Source: Lachnospiraceae bacterium KGMB03038 (GTDB taxonomy: Bacteria; Bacillota; Clostridia; Lachnospirales; Lachnospiraceae). Taken from it: 64,000 bases of DNA. The stretch's first letter is position 1. Each line of letters begins with the position of its first letter. The notes under the pieces were generated by a model. The model was not told the origin of the DNA. It did not search any database and saw only the letters and a list, made by a program, of their open reading frames with translations. Location: positions 2,136,501 to 2,200,500 of the forward strand of contig CP041667.1 in assembly GCA_007361935.1 (NCBI GenBank), given 5' to 3'. Of the stretch, positions 8,071-16,570 are shown piece by piece. A program made the translations under genes and the position numbers.

Positions 8071-8616
8071 TTATCCTTTTTGATTCTTCAAAATCTTTTT
8101 TCTGATATAACGGAATGTATTTTCCTCTCCTTCTTCTGCCAGCATCTTCAGCAGCTTATGCAGCAAAGCCGCCGTCTCCGGATGAATCATCTTTCCAAGC
8201 TTTCCGGCCCCTTGTTCGTAATACTGCAATGGATGCCGCTGAGTATACCGATCTCCAAGATAGGTTTTGGAGGCCGCGATCCGGTCCATAAACATCTCAA
8301 TCACATATTTCACCGGCATCTTCTGTCCCACGATCCCTTCGTCGGGATCCACGCTGTAATCCAGCCAGTATTCATAGTGATGCTTATTTCTCCCCTTGTG
8401 ATGGAGCCAGGCTGTAGAGTAGCCCGTAGCCTCTCTCTCAGCGTTATTCGGACTTCGTGTCCCCTGATAATAACGGCACCCTACCAGAAATTCTGTGGGT
8501 GTATATTTAGAAAGATCATGGAGCAGACCCTGCTTATATAATCCCACTTTGAAACAATGCTTCATGACCAGCCACTTATGGTGATTAATGGTATGTAAAT
8601 GCTGTAATGCTTTCAT
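8071..8616 (-). CDS. DUF5662 family protein
   Basis: The 181-residue soluble protein is rich in histidine and tyrosine, with HTINHHKW at the N-terminus, LLHDLSKYTPTEF and a WLHHKGRNKHHYEYW block. The HD-like HDLSKY pair and multiple His residues are typical of the DUF5662 family, which is common in Firmicutes and phages and has no established function; a metal-binding hydrolase fold is possible. It is the last gene of a same-strand group starting with the sugar-binding lipoprotein, 18 nt after TraX and followed by a strong terminator. Confidence 0.8.
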   Translation of the reverse strand: MKALQHLHTINHHKWLVMKHCFKVGLYKQGLLHDLSKYTPTEFLVGCRYYQGTRSPNNAEREATGYSTAWLHHKGRNKHHYEYWLDYSVDPDEGIVGQKMPVKYVIEMFMDRIAASKTYLGDRYTQRHPLQYYEQGAGKLGKMIHPETAALLHKLLKMLAEEGEENTFRYIRKKILKNQKG

Positions 8617-8634
8617 CCTTTTTTCCTCATTCCG

Positions 8635-9279
8635 TCATACGTTAAAATAACTCCGGATTCCATACAAAACCAGCAGATGGACCGGATAAAACAGATAAAA
8701 CAAATACTTCATCTTTCTTCCCCGCCCCCCATTATATAAGGCAATCGGCAGCGCAGCCAGCGCTCCAAGATACTGGATACCCGGCTGCCACAAAAAATTC
8801 CAGAATGCTCCCAAGATCAGCTTCAGCCGAAAACGATCCCGAAACTGAGCATAAATAACAGGAAGAAGCACTCCTAGAAATCCATAGTCTGTACCAAACC
8901 ATTCACAAATCCCCATTCCTCCCAGCAGAATTAGTACCTTCAGACTTTCTTCCTGTACCTTTTTCATGCCATAGAGCACAAAAAGACTGGCCGCAAGTGT
9001 AAAAAATACATTCTGGTGACCAAACTCCAAAACCGTTCCATGAAAGGCCAGATCATAAGGGATTTCTGAAAGCAGGGCAAATACTCCCAATCTCAGAAGG
9101 TACCGCCGCAGATCCCCGGTATGGAAGAATCCTTCCGCCAGCAAAAAAGAAAAGATAGGAAACGCCAGTCTTCCAATCCCTCTCAAAAGGATTACATCCG
9201 GAAAAAAAACGGCGCCTATATGATCGATCGCCATGGACAAGATCGCAATACACTTAAGCTGGAACGAATCAAGGCTCAT
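8635..9279 (-). CDS. TraX family membrane protein
   Basis: The 214-residue polytopic protein begins SFQLKCIAILSMAIDHIGAVFFP, the signature opening of TraX-like proteins, with about eight hydrophobic segments. TraX of plasmid F acetylates pilin; chromosomal Firmicute members are of unknown role, though they belong to the broad membrane acyltransferase group. The ATG at 9279 sits inside the end of the GH13 gene (11-nt overlap) behind GGGAGGCAGAAGG, indicating coupled translation. No conjugation genes are nearby, so a pilus role is unlikely. Confidence 0.83.
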   Translation of the reverse strand: MSLDSFQLKCIAILSMAIDHIGAVFFPDVILLRGIGRLAFPIFSFLLAEGFFHTGDLRRYLLRLGVFALLSEIPYDLAFHGTVLEFGHQNVFFTLAASLFVLYGMKKVQEESLKVLILLGGMGICEWFGTDYGFLGVLLPVIYAQFRDRFRLKLILGAFWNFLWQPGIQYLGALAALPIALYNGGRGRKMKYLFYLFYPVHLLVLYGIRSYFNV

Positions 9280-10975
9280 CCGCCTTCTGCCTCCCCGCCA
9301 GGATCATGATCGTCCGGGCCTTTAGTTCTATCTGTCTTTGCTTTTTTAACCGTCTGGGCTGCTCCAGAATTCCTTCATCTGTAGTTGCGGCCACATACCA
9401 CTCTTTTCCCTTGGGAAGAGCCGGAATCGCGAATCGATGCTCCAGCCAGTGCATATTATAAGCCACAAAGCAATCTTCCCCTCCAGTCACCGCGCCGCTG
9501 TAATAGACGCCCAGTTGTCTGCTGGACACCTCAGAAGACACCTGCCACGCGTTTTCTCCATGATAAGATACGTCTGGCACTCCGCATCTGGTCTGATCCA
9601 TTCCCCGCATCTCTTCGGCCGGACATAGTACCGGATAGCTTTTCCGCAAATAGATCAGCTCTTTCACAAACCGGAAGAATTCCTTTTCCTTTTCTAACTT
9701 GCGCCAATTCAGCCACCCTGTGGGATTGTCCTGACAGTAGACATTATTATTGCCTTTCTGAGAGTTGCCGAATTCATCCCCTGCCAGCAGACAGGGCGTC
9801 CCTTGAGCAGTCAGCAGAAGGAACATTCCATTCCGCCTCTGGCGCTCTCTCAGTTCCTGGACGGCCTTTTTCCGGGTTGGTCCTTCCGCCCCGCAGTTCC
9901 AGCTATAGTTATAATCCGGTCCATCTTCATTATTCTCTCCATTTGCCTCATTATGTTTTCCGTCATAAGAAACCAGATCGTTCAGGGTAAATCCTGTATG
10001 CCCTGTAATGCTGTTAAAGGCCCCTTCTCTTCCCGTGACATGACGCAGCCAATAGATCACACTGTCCACCATGCCCTCATCCCCTTTTAGGAATCGGCGC
10101 ATTGTGTTCATAAACTCCAGATCGTGCCGGAGGATTTTGGTCTTCTTCAGAATCGGATCCTGACAGACACTCTCCATGGGTGCGTTCAATGGATTCAGGA
10201 TAAATCCGTCAATATGATATTCCATTCGATAATAACGAAGACAATCCTCTGCCACAAATCCCGGCGTTCCCTCTGCAAAAGGCATTTCCAGCGCCACTTC
10301 AATTCCTTCCTGATGGCATGCTTTCACCATTTGTTTTAAAGAAAGAGGACCGTTGCCGCAGGCGGAATAGGCGCTTTTGGGAGCAAAATACCAAGCCGGC
10401 CCATATCCCCAATAATTCCGGTACCGGCCGCATTCCTGGAACTCATAGACCGGCATACACTGGATCTGATTGATTCCAAGTTCCTTCAGATAAGGCAGCT
10501 TTTCGATCACTCCTTCAAAGGTTCCCTTATCTTTTACCTTTGAAAAAGCATCCTTCGTAAATCCACGCACATGAAGACTATACGCGATCACCTGATGGAG
10601 GGGAAGATCCAGCGGTACATCACCTTCCCAGTCAAATGGGTCTTCTCTTAGAACGCCTCTTACCTGATGCTTCTGAATATCCCGCTCCTCTCCCCATATT
10701 TCTCTTCCCGAAAGGGATTTCGCCCGCGGATCCACCACGATTTCATCCCCTATCCGGTAATTATACTCCATGCAGTCTTCTATATCCTCCAACCCAAGAC
10801 AACGTACTTCTCCAAGGGCCGCCTCCATAGGGTATTCCTGATACGGCTCCCGATCTCCTGCCCGGTACAGCAGCAGACTGCAGTCCTTTCCCTCTGGAAC
10901 AGCTACTGAGAAATTCATCTTTCCATTTTCCGCCGCAACGCCAAGCGGCAGAGGTTTCCCCAACCTTTCTTTCAT
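9269..10975 (-). CDS. GH13 glycogen-debranching (GlgX/isoamylase-like) protein lacking the catalytic residues
   Basis: The 568-residue protein has the N-terminal CBM48-like domain (residues about 1-120) and an alpha-amylase barrel whose order matches GlgX: GYGPAWYFAPKSAY, DGFILNPLNAP, GFTLNDLVSYDGKHNEANGENNEDG and LLAGDEFGNSQKGNNN. The nucleophile position reads FILN where GlgX has FRFD, the IAEPWD acid/base block is missing, and the transition-state Asp (AHDGFT) is Thr (GHTGFT). It is therefore probably not a hydrolase, although substrate-contact segments remain. A start at 10975 is chosen because GGAAAGGGGAAG precedes it. Normal GlgX proteins are 650-720 residues. A glycogen-binding or regulatory role is possible. 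Confidence 0.82.
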   Translation of the reverse strand: MKERLGKPLPLGVAAENGKMNFSVAVPEGKDCSLLLYRAGDREPYQEYPMEAALGEVRCLGLEDIEDCMEYNYRIGDEIVVDPRAKSLSGREIWGEERDIQKHQVRGVLREDPFDWEGDVPLDLPLHQVIAYSLHVRGFTKDAFSKVKDKGTFEGVIEKLPYLKELGINQIQCMPVYEFQECGRYRNYWGYGPAWYFAPKSAYSACGNGPLSLKQMVKACHQEGIEVALEMPFAEGTPGFVAEDCLRYYRMEYHIDGFILNPLNAPMESVCQDPILKKTKILRHDLEFMNTMRRFLKGDEGMVDSVIYWLRHVTGREGAFNSITGHTGFTLNDLVSYDGKHNEANGENNEDGPDYNYSWNCGAEGPTRKKAVQELRERQRRNGMFLLLTAQGTPCLLAGDEFGNSQKGNNNVYCQDNPTGWLNWRKLEKEKEFFRFVKELIYLRKSYPVLCPAEEMRGMDQTRCGVPDVSYHGENAWQVSSEVSSRQLGVYYSGAVTGGEDCFVAYNMHWLEHRFAIPALPKGKEWYVAATTDEGILEQPRRLKKQRQIELKARTIMILAGRQKADEP

Positions 10976-10995
10976 GCGCTTCCCCTTTCCTGTGC

Positions 10996-12015
10996 CTACT
11001 GCCATCCGTCTGTCCCGTACATATCCACGTTTTCCTCATTGATCATAAAGACATCTTCATAGGTCTCTCTTTCATAGGCTTCGCCTTTCAACATCTTCAG
11101 CACCAGTTCTGCCGCCGATTTTCCCATGTTGATAGGCGACTGGGCCGCAGTCCCCGCGATCTGATTCCCTGGCTTCTTTAATTCTTTCTTGATATCTGGG
11201 GAACCATCCACGCCATAAATGATCACATCATCTAATTCTGCCAGATTAACAGCCGTCTTTGCTCCTACCGCGATCTGGTCATTTCCGCACATAATGGCTG
11301 TCAGATCCGGATGTTCTGCCAGGATCTGCTCTGCCGCCTCCAACGCTTTCTCAAACTGGCCTCCCGTATCCTCTCTTGCCACAACTTCAAAGCCTTTTTC
11401 CGCTTCTGAAATCGCTTCTTCAAAACCGGTGATGCGTTCATTGATCGAATTCTGGGTCGGACATTCTAAAATCGCGATCTTCCCGCCTTCCGGCCGTTTT
11501 TCGATCAAATCTTCTCCGCACAGCTGACCGGCGGTATAATTATCGGATCCGATATACGCATCCACATAGTCCATCTCCTTGACCTGTGTATCTACATTCA
11601 AGATTTTGACATCTGCCTCTCTTAACGCCTCTAAAGAGGGAGTGATCTCCTCCCAATCAACAGGTGTCAGCAGGATCGCGTCAATCCCCTCATCGATCAT
11701 CTCTTGGATCTGAGTCTCCTGGAGCGCCGCATCTGTACCGGGATCTTTAGTGATTACCTGGCATCCTTCCGCTTCCAAAGCTTCCCGTACCGCGCTCTCC
11801 AGCGTAATAAAATAAGGGTTTTCCATATCAATAGGACTGAATCCGATCACGTAAGATTCTTCCTCTCCCTCTTCCCCTTCTGTCTCATCTTCTTCCGGGT
11901 CCTCTGTCACAGCATTGTCCTCCGGTGTGCCTACGTTCTTTTTACAGGCTGATATTCCCAAGGTACAGATCAAAACCAACATCATCAATATCTGTATTCC
12001 TCTTTTTTTCATCAT
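10996..12015 (-). CDS. Sugar-type ABC substrate-binding lipoprotein (RbsB/LacI-like periplasmic-binding fold)
   Basis: A start at 12015 gives a lipoprotein signal peptide (MMKKRG, hydrophobic core, LGISAC lipobox), with AAGGAGG 8 nt upstream. The mature part has an acidic linker (EDPEEDETEGEEGEEE), then a type-1 periplasmic-binding domain: IGFSPIDMENPYF, GIDAILLTPVDWEEI, VDAYIGSDNYTAGQL and IMCGNDQIAVGA. This resembles ribose/galactose-binding proteins and autoinducer-2 binders. No ABC ATPase or permease of that class is adjacent; the downstream neighbour is the GH13 protein, 20 nt away. It may feed a transporter encoded elsewhere or act as a sensor ligand protein. Confidence 0.86.
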   Translation of the reverse strand: MMKKRGIQILMMLVLICTLGISACKKNVGTPEDNAVTEDPEEDETEGEEGEEESYVIGFSPIDMENPYFITLESAVREALEAEGCQVITKDPGTDAALQETQIQEMIDEGIDAILLTPVDWEEITPSLEALREADVKILNVDTQVKEMDYVDAYIGSDNYTAGQLCGEDLIEKRPEGGKIAILECPTQNSINERITGFEEAISEAEKGFEVVAREDTGGQFEKALEAAEQILAEHPDLTAIMCGNDQIAVGAKTAVNLAELDDVIIYGVDGSPDIKKELKKPGNQIAGTAAQSPINMGKSAAELVLKMLKGEAYERETYEDVFMINEENVDMYGTDGWQ

Positions 12016-12100
12016 ACAAACATCCTCCTTATGTACATCTGTGCACATACAGCTATATTTTACAACATTTTTATTCTTTTGGCTACTGCTTTGCTTGCTT

Positions 12101-12129
12101 TTTACATACACCTCTGGTACAGTTAGAGT
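12101..12129 (+). promoter_or_regulatory. Candidate sigma-A promoter of the DUF1292 gene
   Basis: TTTACA and TAGAGT are separated by exactly 17 nt and end 27 nt before the DUF1292 start codon. The region also serves as the upstream area of the divergent sugar-binding lipoprotein gene. Confidence 0.5.
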
Positions 12130-12155
12130 ATCTTAGTCAAAAGGAGAACAAAAAT

Positions 12156-12467
12156 ATGGGTGCCAAAAACACAAATTATGAGGAAGATATGATCACAGTC
12201 ACGCTCACACTGGATAACGATGAGGTTGTAGAGTGCGCCGTCCTTACCACATATCAGGCTGGCGGAAATGAGTACATTGCTCTGCTTCCGATGGACGAGT
12301 CCGGCGATGATATGACCGGTGATGTCTACCTCTACCGTTACCGGGAAGTAGACGGCGAGCCAACGTTAGAGAACATCGACGATGATGACGAATACGAGGC
12401 CGCCGCCGATGCCTTTGATGAATGGATGGATGAACAGGAATTTGAAGAGCTACCGGACATGGAATAA
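12156..12467 (+). CDS. DUF1292 domain-containing protein
   Basis: The 103-residue, very acidic protein begins MGAKNTNYEEDMITVTLTLDNDE and contains the DUF1292 core (EYIALLPMDE...VYLYRYRE), ending in a Glu/Asp-rich tail. In Firmicutes such proteins are widespread, small and cytoplasmic, with unknown function; they are often encoded beside yrzL/yqgF-type genes, which is not the case here. AAGGAG lies 9 nt before the ATG. Its last 18 nt overlap the convergent helicase gene, and its terminator lies inside that gene's coding sequence. Confidence 0.87.
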   Translation: MGAKNTNYEEDMITVTLTLDNDEVVECAVLTTYQAGGNEYIALLPMDESGDDMTGDVYLYRYREVDGEPTLENIDDDDEYEAAADAFDEWMDEQEFEELPDME

Positions 12468-14279
12468 TTCACCCACGAAACGGGAGGGACTTGCGTCCTT
12501 CCCGTTTTTTTCCCGTACATAACTGACAAAAAGCCTTTCCCTCGCCCGTGTCATAGCAACATAGAACAGTCTGCGCTCTTCCTCGATCTCCTCTTCCATC
12601 TTTGCTTTCTTATAGGGAATCACCCCTTCATTTCCCCGGATGATAAACACCGTATCAAACTCCAGCCCCTTCGCCCCGTGCATAGTAAGAAGGGAAACTC
12701 CTTCCCCCGGCGTCTGCCCGGTTTTTTCTCTCATCTTTTCCTGATCTTCCACATGATCCAGCCACTCTGGGATCGTGCGGCAGGATTTAGAAAGTTCCTG
12801 TACTTCATCCAGCACTTCCAGCCATTTCCCCGGATCTGTCTGCCGGTATTCTCCATGGCTTTTTAGAAATTCGTCATATCCCACATGCTTCCGGATATAT
12901 TGGATCGCGGCATAGGGCGTCTGCTTTTCGATCATTTTCATATCCCATTCCAACTGATCGATCCGGTCCTGCATCCAGACCTTATCGCAGTAAAAATTCC
13001 GCAGTGTTTCATAACTGATCCTTTCTTCCCGCAGGCTGTCCCGTCCGATATATCGATTGGGACGATTGGAGATCCGCAGAAAATGCTTTTTCTCCAGCTT
13101 TCCCTGAGAAAGCGCCAGATAGCTGCAGATATCCTTTACCGCAAAATGGACGTACAGATCCTCCGGCCTCTCCTTCATCACGAATGGGATTCCACGGGCG
13201 GCAAGCGTTTCCGCCAGCGCTCTTCCCTCTGCCGCTGTGCGGAACAGCACAGCCATCTGGGAAAAAGGCTCGCCTTCTTGGAAAAGCTTTTTTATCTGGG
13301 AGAGTACATACTGACTTTCTTCTACAGGGTCTTTGACCTCCTGTATATGGACCGCTTCCCCTTTCCCGTTCCTGGCTTCCAGCTTTTTGGGCCACCGCTT
13401 CTTGTTGTGTTGGATCACCCGCAGGGCGCCGTCTACGATGTAGCCGCCAGACCGGTAATTTGTCCCCAGCACAATTTTCTCTGCTTTGGGATAATCTTTC
13501 TCAAATTCCAGCATGATCCCCGGTCTTGCTCCTCGGAACCCATAGATCGACTGATCGTCGTCTCCTACTACGAACAGATTGCCGCTTTCCCCCGCCAAGA
13601 GGCGCAGCACGTCATACTGAACCTGGTTGATGTCCTGGAACTCATCTACCAGGATATAAGCGAACCTGGACTGCCATTTCGCCAGAATATCCGGCCGATT
13701 CTGGAACAGCCGCAGACAGTAGAGCAGCATATCTTCAAAATCAATCTTCCCCAACTCTTTTTTTCGTTTCTCATAGTTTTGGAAAACTGCCTGGAAACGG
13801 TCTTTTCCACAGCACTTTGGCTCATAATCTTCCAGCTTTAGCTTACGGTTCTTAAAACTGCCGATTTCTCCCGCCAGATCACGTATCATGTCTTCTTCTC
13901 CATCCAGGTCCTCAGAGACAGAAAGCTCTGCCAAAATCTGCGAAAGAAGCCCTTTCTTCTCTTCCCCCGTCAAAAGCCGGATCCTGGAAGCTCCATAAGC
14001 CCACTTTAGGATCCCATAATAGAATCCGTGGAAGGTGCCAAAAGTAACAGGATATTGGCCCTCGCCCATGACCTGATGAAACCGCTGCCGCATCTCTTCC
14101 GCCGCATACCGGGTAAAGGTAATGACCAGAATCTCTTCTGGCCTTACCCTATACCTGGTGATAAGATATTCAATTCGTTTTGCAATGGTAAGCGTTTTCC
14201 CGGAACCGGGACCGGCAAGGACCATGCAAGGTCCTTCCTTGCAGGCGACCGCCTGCTTCTGAGCTTGGTTTAACTCCAT
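12450..14279 (-). CDS. UvrD/PcrA-like superfamily 1 DNA helicase (short form)
   Basis: The 609-residue protein has the SF1A motif series in order: Q motif region NQAQKQAVA, Walker A AGPGSGKT, motif Ia TFTRYAAEEM, DEFQDINQVQ (Walker B), GDDDQSIYGFRGA (motif III), NYRSGGYIV (IV), LLTMHGAKGLEFDTVFI (V) and VAMTRARERL (VI). PcrA proteins are about 730 residues, so the C-terminal tail that binds RNA polymerase is absent. It translocates on single-stranded DNA using ATP in repair or replication restart. It lies 9 nt downstream of gltX. The final 10-20 codons coincide with the opposing gene's terminator hairpin. Confidence 0.9.
   Translation of the reverse strand: MELNQAQKQAVACKEGPCMVLAGPGSGKTLTIAKRIEYLITRYRVRPEEILVITFTRYAAEEMRQRFHQVMGEGQYPVTFGTFHGFYYGILKWAYGASRIRLLTGEEKKGLLSQILAELSVSEDLDGEEDMIRDLAGEIGSFKNRKLKLEDYEPKCCGKDRFQAVFQNYEKRKKELGKIDFEDMLLYCLRLFQNRPDILAKWQSRFAYILVDEFQDINQVQYDVLRLLAGESGNLFVVGDDDQSIYGFRGARPGIMLEFEKDYPKAEKIVLGTNYRSGGYIVDGALRVIQHNKKRWPKKLEARNGKGEAVHIQEVKDPVEESQYVLSQIKKLFQEGEPFSQMAVLFRTAAEGRALAETLAARGIPFVMKERPEDLYVHFAVKDICSYLALSQGKLEKKHFLRISNRPNRYIGRDSLREERISYETLRNFYCDKVWMQDRIDQLEWDMKMIEKQTPYAAIQYIRKHVGYDEFLKSHGEYRQTDPGKWLEVLDEVQELSKSCRTIPEWLDHVEDQEKMREKTGQTPGEGVSLLTMHGAKGLEFDTVFIIRGNEGVIPYKKAKMEEEIEEERRLFYVAMTRARERLFVSYVREKNGKDASPSRFVGELFHVR
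12480..12511 (+). terminator. Terminator of the DUF1292 gene, inside the helicase coding sequence
   Basis: An 11-bp stem (one G-U type mismatch) with a 4-nt loop, ACGGGAGGGAC pairing with GTCCTTCCCGT, is followed by seven T on the plus strand, 13 nt after the DUF1292 stop. On the other strand the same bases encode the Asn-Gly-Lys-Asp-Ala-Ser-Pro-Ser stretch near the helicase C-terminus. Confidence 0.82.
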
Positions 14280-14288
14280 AGATACCCC

Positions 14289-15746
14289 TTACTTGCTTAA
14301 TAATTCAATCCCCTTGCGGATCCGGCGCAAAGACTCTTCTTTCCCTAAGATCTCCATGATCTCCGTAGCTCCTCCCGGCGTTGTCTGCTTCCCAGAAACG
14401 GCGGTACGCACCGGCCACATTACGAATCCCGTCTTCACACCTTTTTCATCCACATATTTTTTCAGCGTCTCAAATAAAGCATCGTTGCTGAAATCCTCCT
14501 GCTCTTCCAGAATCGGGAGCAGGTCCCGCAGCACTTCCAGCGAATTCTCCTCGTTGGTCTTCATCTTCTTATGGCAGTACATAGACGTGTCATATTCCGG
14601 AAGCTCCTCAAAGAAATCTATCTGCTCCCGGATGTCTGGAAATACTTCAATCCTGGTCTTTACCAGCGCCGCGATCTTCTTCAGGTCGCAGTCTCTTGCG
14701 ACAGCTTCTTTGATGTAAGGTTCCGCCATCTCATAGAAACGGTCAAAATCCATAGCCTTCAGATATTCTCCATTCATCCATTTCAGCTTGACGATATCAA
14801 ATACTGCCGGGGATTTGCTCATATTCCGGTAATCAAATTCTTTCACCAACTCTTCCAGGGAGAAGATCTCCTGATTTCCAGAAGGACACCATCCCAGAAG
14901 CGCCACATAATTGACAACAGCCTCGGTTACAAAGCCCTGGTCGATCAGGTCTTCATAGGAAGAATGGCCGCACCGTTTGGAAAGCTTCTTGTGATTTTCA
15001 TCGGTGATCAGCGGACAGTGCACATAAGTCGGCACTTCCCAGCCAAACGCCTCATAAATCTTATTGTATTTGGGCGCCGAGGAAAGATATTCATTTCCCC
15101 GGACCACATGAGTGATCCCCATCAGGTGATCGTCGATCACGTTGGCGAAATTGTAGGTAGGATAACCATCGGATTTGATCAGGATCAGATCTTCCAGCTC
15201 TTCATTCGGCACTGTGATCTCTCCATATATATCATCGTGAAACGTAGTGGTCCCCTCCGTCGGCATGTTAAAACGGATCACATACGGCTTCCCGGCCGCC
15301 AGATTTGCCTCTACTTCTTCTTTGCTAAGCCCAAGGCAGTGCTTATCATAAACGACAATCTGAGTCCCCTCCTCGGAAACACTTGACTTCAGGGAATCCA
15401 GACGCTCTTTGTCACAGAAACAATAGTAGGCGTCCCCTTGGTCGATCAGCTGTTTCGCGTACTTCAGATACAGCCCGGATTTATTGCGTTCGCTCTGCAC
15501 ATAGGGGCCTACGCCTCCATCTTTATCCGGTCCCTCATCGTGGATCAGACCTGTTTCTTCCAGCGTATGATAGATGATCTCCAGCGCCCCTTCTACAAAC
15601 CGCTCCTGATCTGTATCCTCGATCCGAAGGATAAAATCTCCGCCTGCGTGTTTCGCGATCAGATAAGCATAGAGCGCTGTTCTCAAATTTCCCACATGCA
15701 TCCTCCCCGTAGGACTGGGAGCGAATCTTGTTCTTACTTTTTCCAT
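14289..15746 (-). CDS. gltX: Glutamyl-tRNA synthetase
   Basis: The 485-residue class I synthetase charges tRNA-Glu, and possibly tRNA-Gln when a GatCAB amidotransferase is present, as is usual in Clostridia. The HIGH-type motif is in FAPSPTGRMHVGNLRTAL at residues 7-24 and the KMSKS-type motif reads KLSKR near residue 245. EDTDQERF and the DDHLMGITHVVRG block are diagnostic. Length matches the family. It starts 3 nt after the stop of the sirtuin-like gene and ends 9 nt before the helicase gene, so all three may share a transcript. Confidence 0.95.
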   Translation of the reverse strand: MEKVRTRFAPSPTGRMHVGNLRTALYAYLIAKHAGGDFILRIEDTDQERFVEGALEIIYHTLEETGLIHDEGPDKDGGVGPYVQSERNKSGLYLKYAKQLIDQGDAYYCFCDKERLDSLKSSVSEEGTQIVVYDKHCLGLSKEEVEANLAAGKPYVIRFNMPTEGTTTFHDDIYGEITVPNEELEDLILIKSDGYPTYNFANVIDDHLMGITHVVRGNEYLSSAPKYNKIYEAFGWEVPTYVHCPLITDENHKKLSKRCGHSSYEDLIDQGFVTEAVVNYVALLGWCPSGNQEIFSLEELVKEFDYRNMSKSPAVFDIVKLKWMNGEYLKAMDFDRFYEMAEPYIKEAVARDCDLKKIAALVKTRIEVFPDIREQIDFFEELPEYDTSMYCHKKMKTNEENSLEVLRDLLPILEEQEDFSNDALFETLKKYVDEKGVKTGFVMWPVRTAVSGKQTTPGGATEIMEILGKEESLRRIRKGIELLSK

Positions 15747-15748
15747 GG

Positions 15749-16489
15749 TTATTCTCCTAACTCTCTCATGATATTCTCTAGTGTATCGTCCACTCTCTGG
15801 TTGATCACCAGATCCGCGGACCGGTCGGAAAAATGGGGGTTGGAATGAACCACCACCAATTTATCTCCTTCATAATAATTCACTAACTGGGTACAAAGAT
15901 AGGTATTCAGATTAGTCCCAAGAGCCAGCAGCATATCTGCCTTCTGTACCTCCTGGGCCGCGCGGGTGATCACACTGTTGTCTACCATCTCCCCAAAGAA
16001 ACATACATCTGGGCGGATGGGCGTATTGCAGTTCTCACACAGCGGCACCCGCCTTGACTCCTTGATATATTCCACCGGATAGGTCCTTCCGCAATGGGGA
16101 CAGTGATTCTCATAAACGCTTCCGTGCAGATTGATCACATTCCGGCAGCCCGCCCTCTGGGGAAGCCCATAGATCCTCCTGGTAATGACAGACTGGATCA
16201 ATCCTTTTTGCTCCAGTTTGGCCATCTCAAGGAATCCCTTTCCCGGCGGGATATCCAGGGATGTCAAGATCTCGTTCCTGTAAAAATCAAAAAACTGCTC
16301 TTTCCGTGTGGAGTAAAAGGAACTCGAAAACATTTCTTCCAGGGAAAATCCGTACTTTGCCTCGATCTCATAGGACTCTTTTCCATCCCGGATCGGCGGA
16401 TAGCCGTTCTCCAACAGCATTTCATAGCCGCTTAAGACTGTAGTATACTTGCTTTCCTGCAGCATCTGCAGAAGTCTTTTCTCCAACAT
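15749..16489 (-). CDS. SIR2-family-like protein with degenerate NAD site
   Basis: The 246-residue protein keeps the sirtuin layout: the Rossmann segment, the HG motif (INLHGSVYENHC with the catalytic His), a four-cysteine zinc module (CPHC...CENC) and the late GTNLNTYL and VVHSNPHFSDRSADLVI strands. The NAD-binding GAGxS loop is replaced by SGYEMLLENGYPPIRD, and the TQNID motif reads TRRIYGL, so Asn and Asp needed for catalysis are gone. ADP-ribose chemistry is therefore doubtful; it may bind nucleotide or act on another substrate. The ATG at 16489 is preferred since GGGGAGGGG is spaced 5-8 nt upstream. It is translated just before gltX. Confidence 0.78.
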   Translation of the reverse strand: MLEKRLLQMLQESKYTTVLSGYEMLLENGYPPIRDGKESYEIEAKYGFSLEEMFSSSFYSTRKEQFFDFYRNEILTSLDIPPGKGFLEMAKLEQKGLIQSVITRRIYGLPQRAGCRNVINLHGSVYENHCPHCGRTYPVEYIKESRRVPLCENCNTPIRPDVCFFGEMVDNSVITRAAQEVQKADMLLALGTNLNTYLCTQLVNYYEGDKLVVVHSNPHFSDRSADLVINQRVDDTLENIMRELGE

Positions 16490-16570
16490 TTGCACCCCTC
16501 CCCACTGAAACTGACTAGTTTAAAAATCCATCTTAGGATAGCCATATTGTACCATAGTTGATTTATCGCC

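Noticed and set aside
12885..13841. A 318-codon plus-strand open frame.
   Set aside because: It lies opposite the helicase gene, which carries all SF1 motifs.
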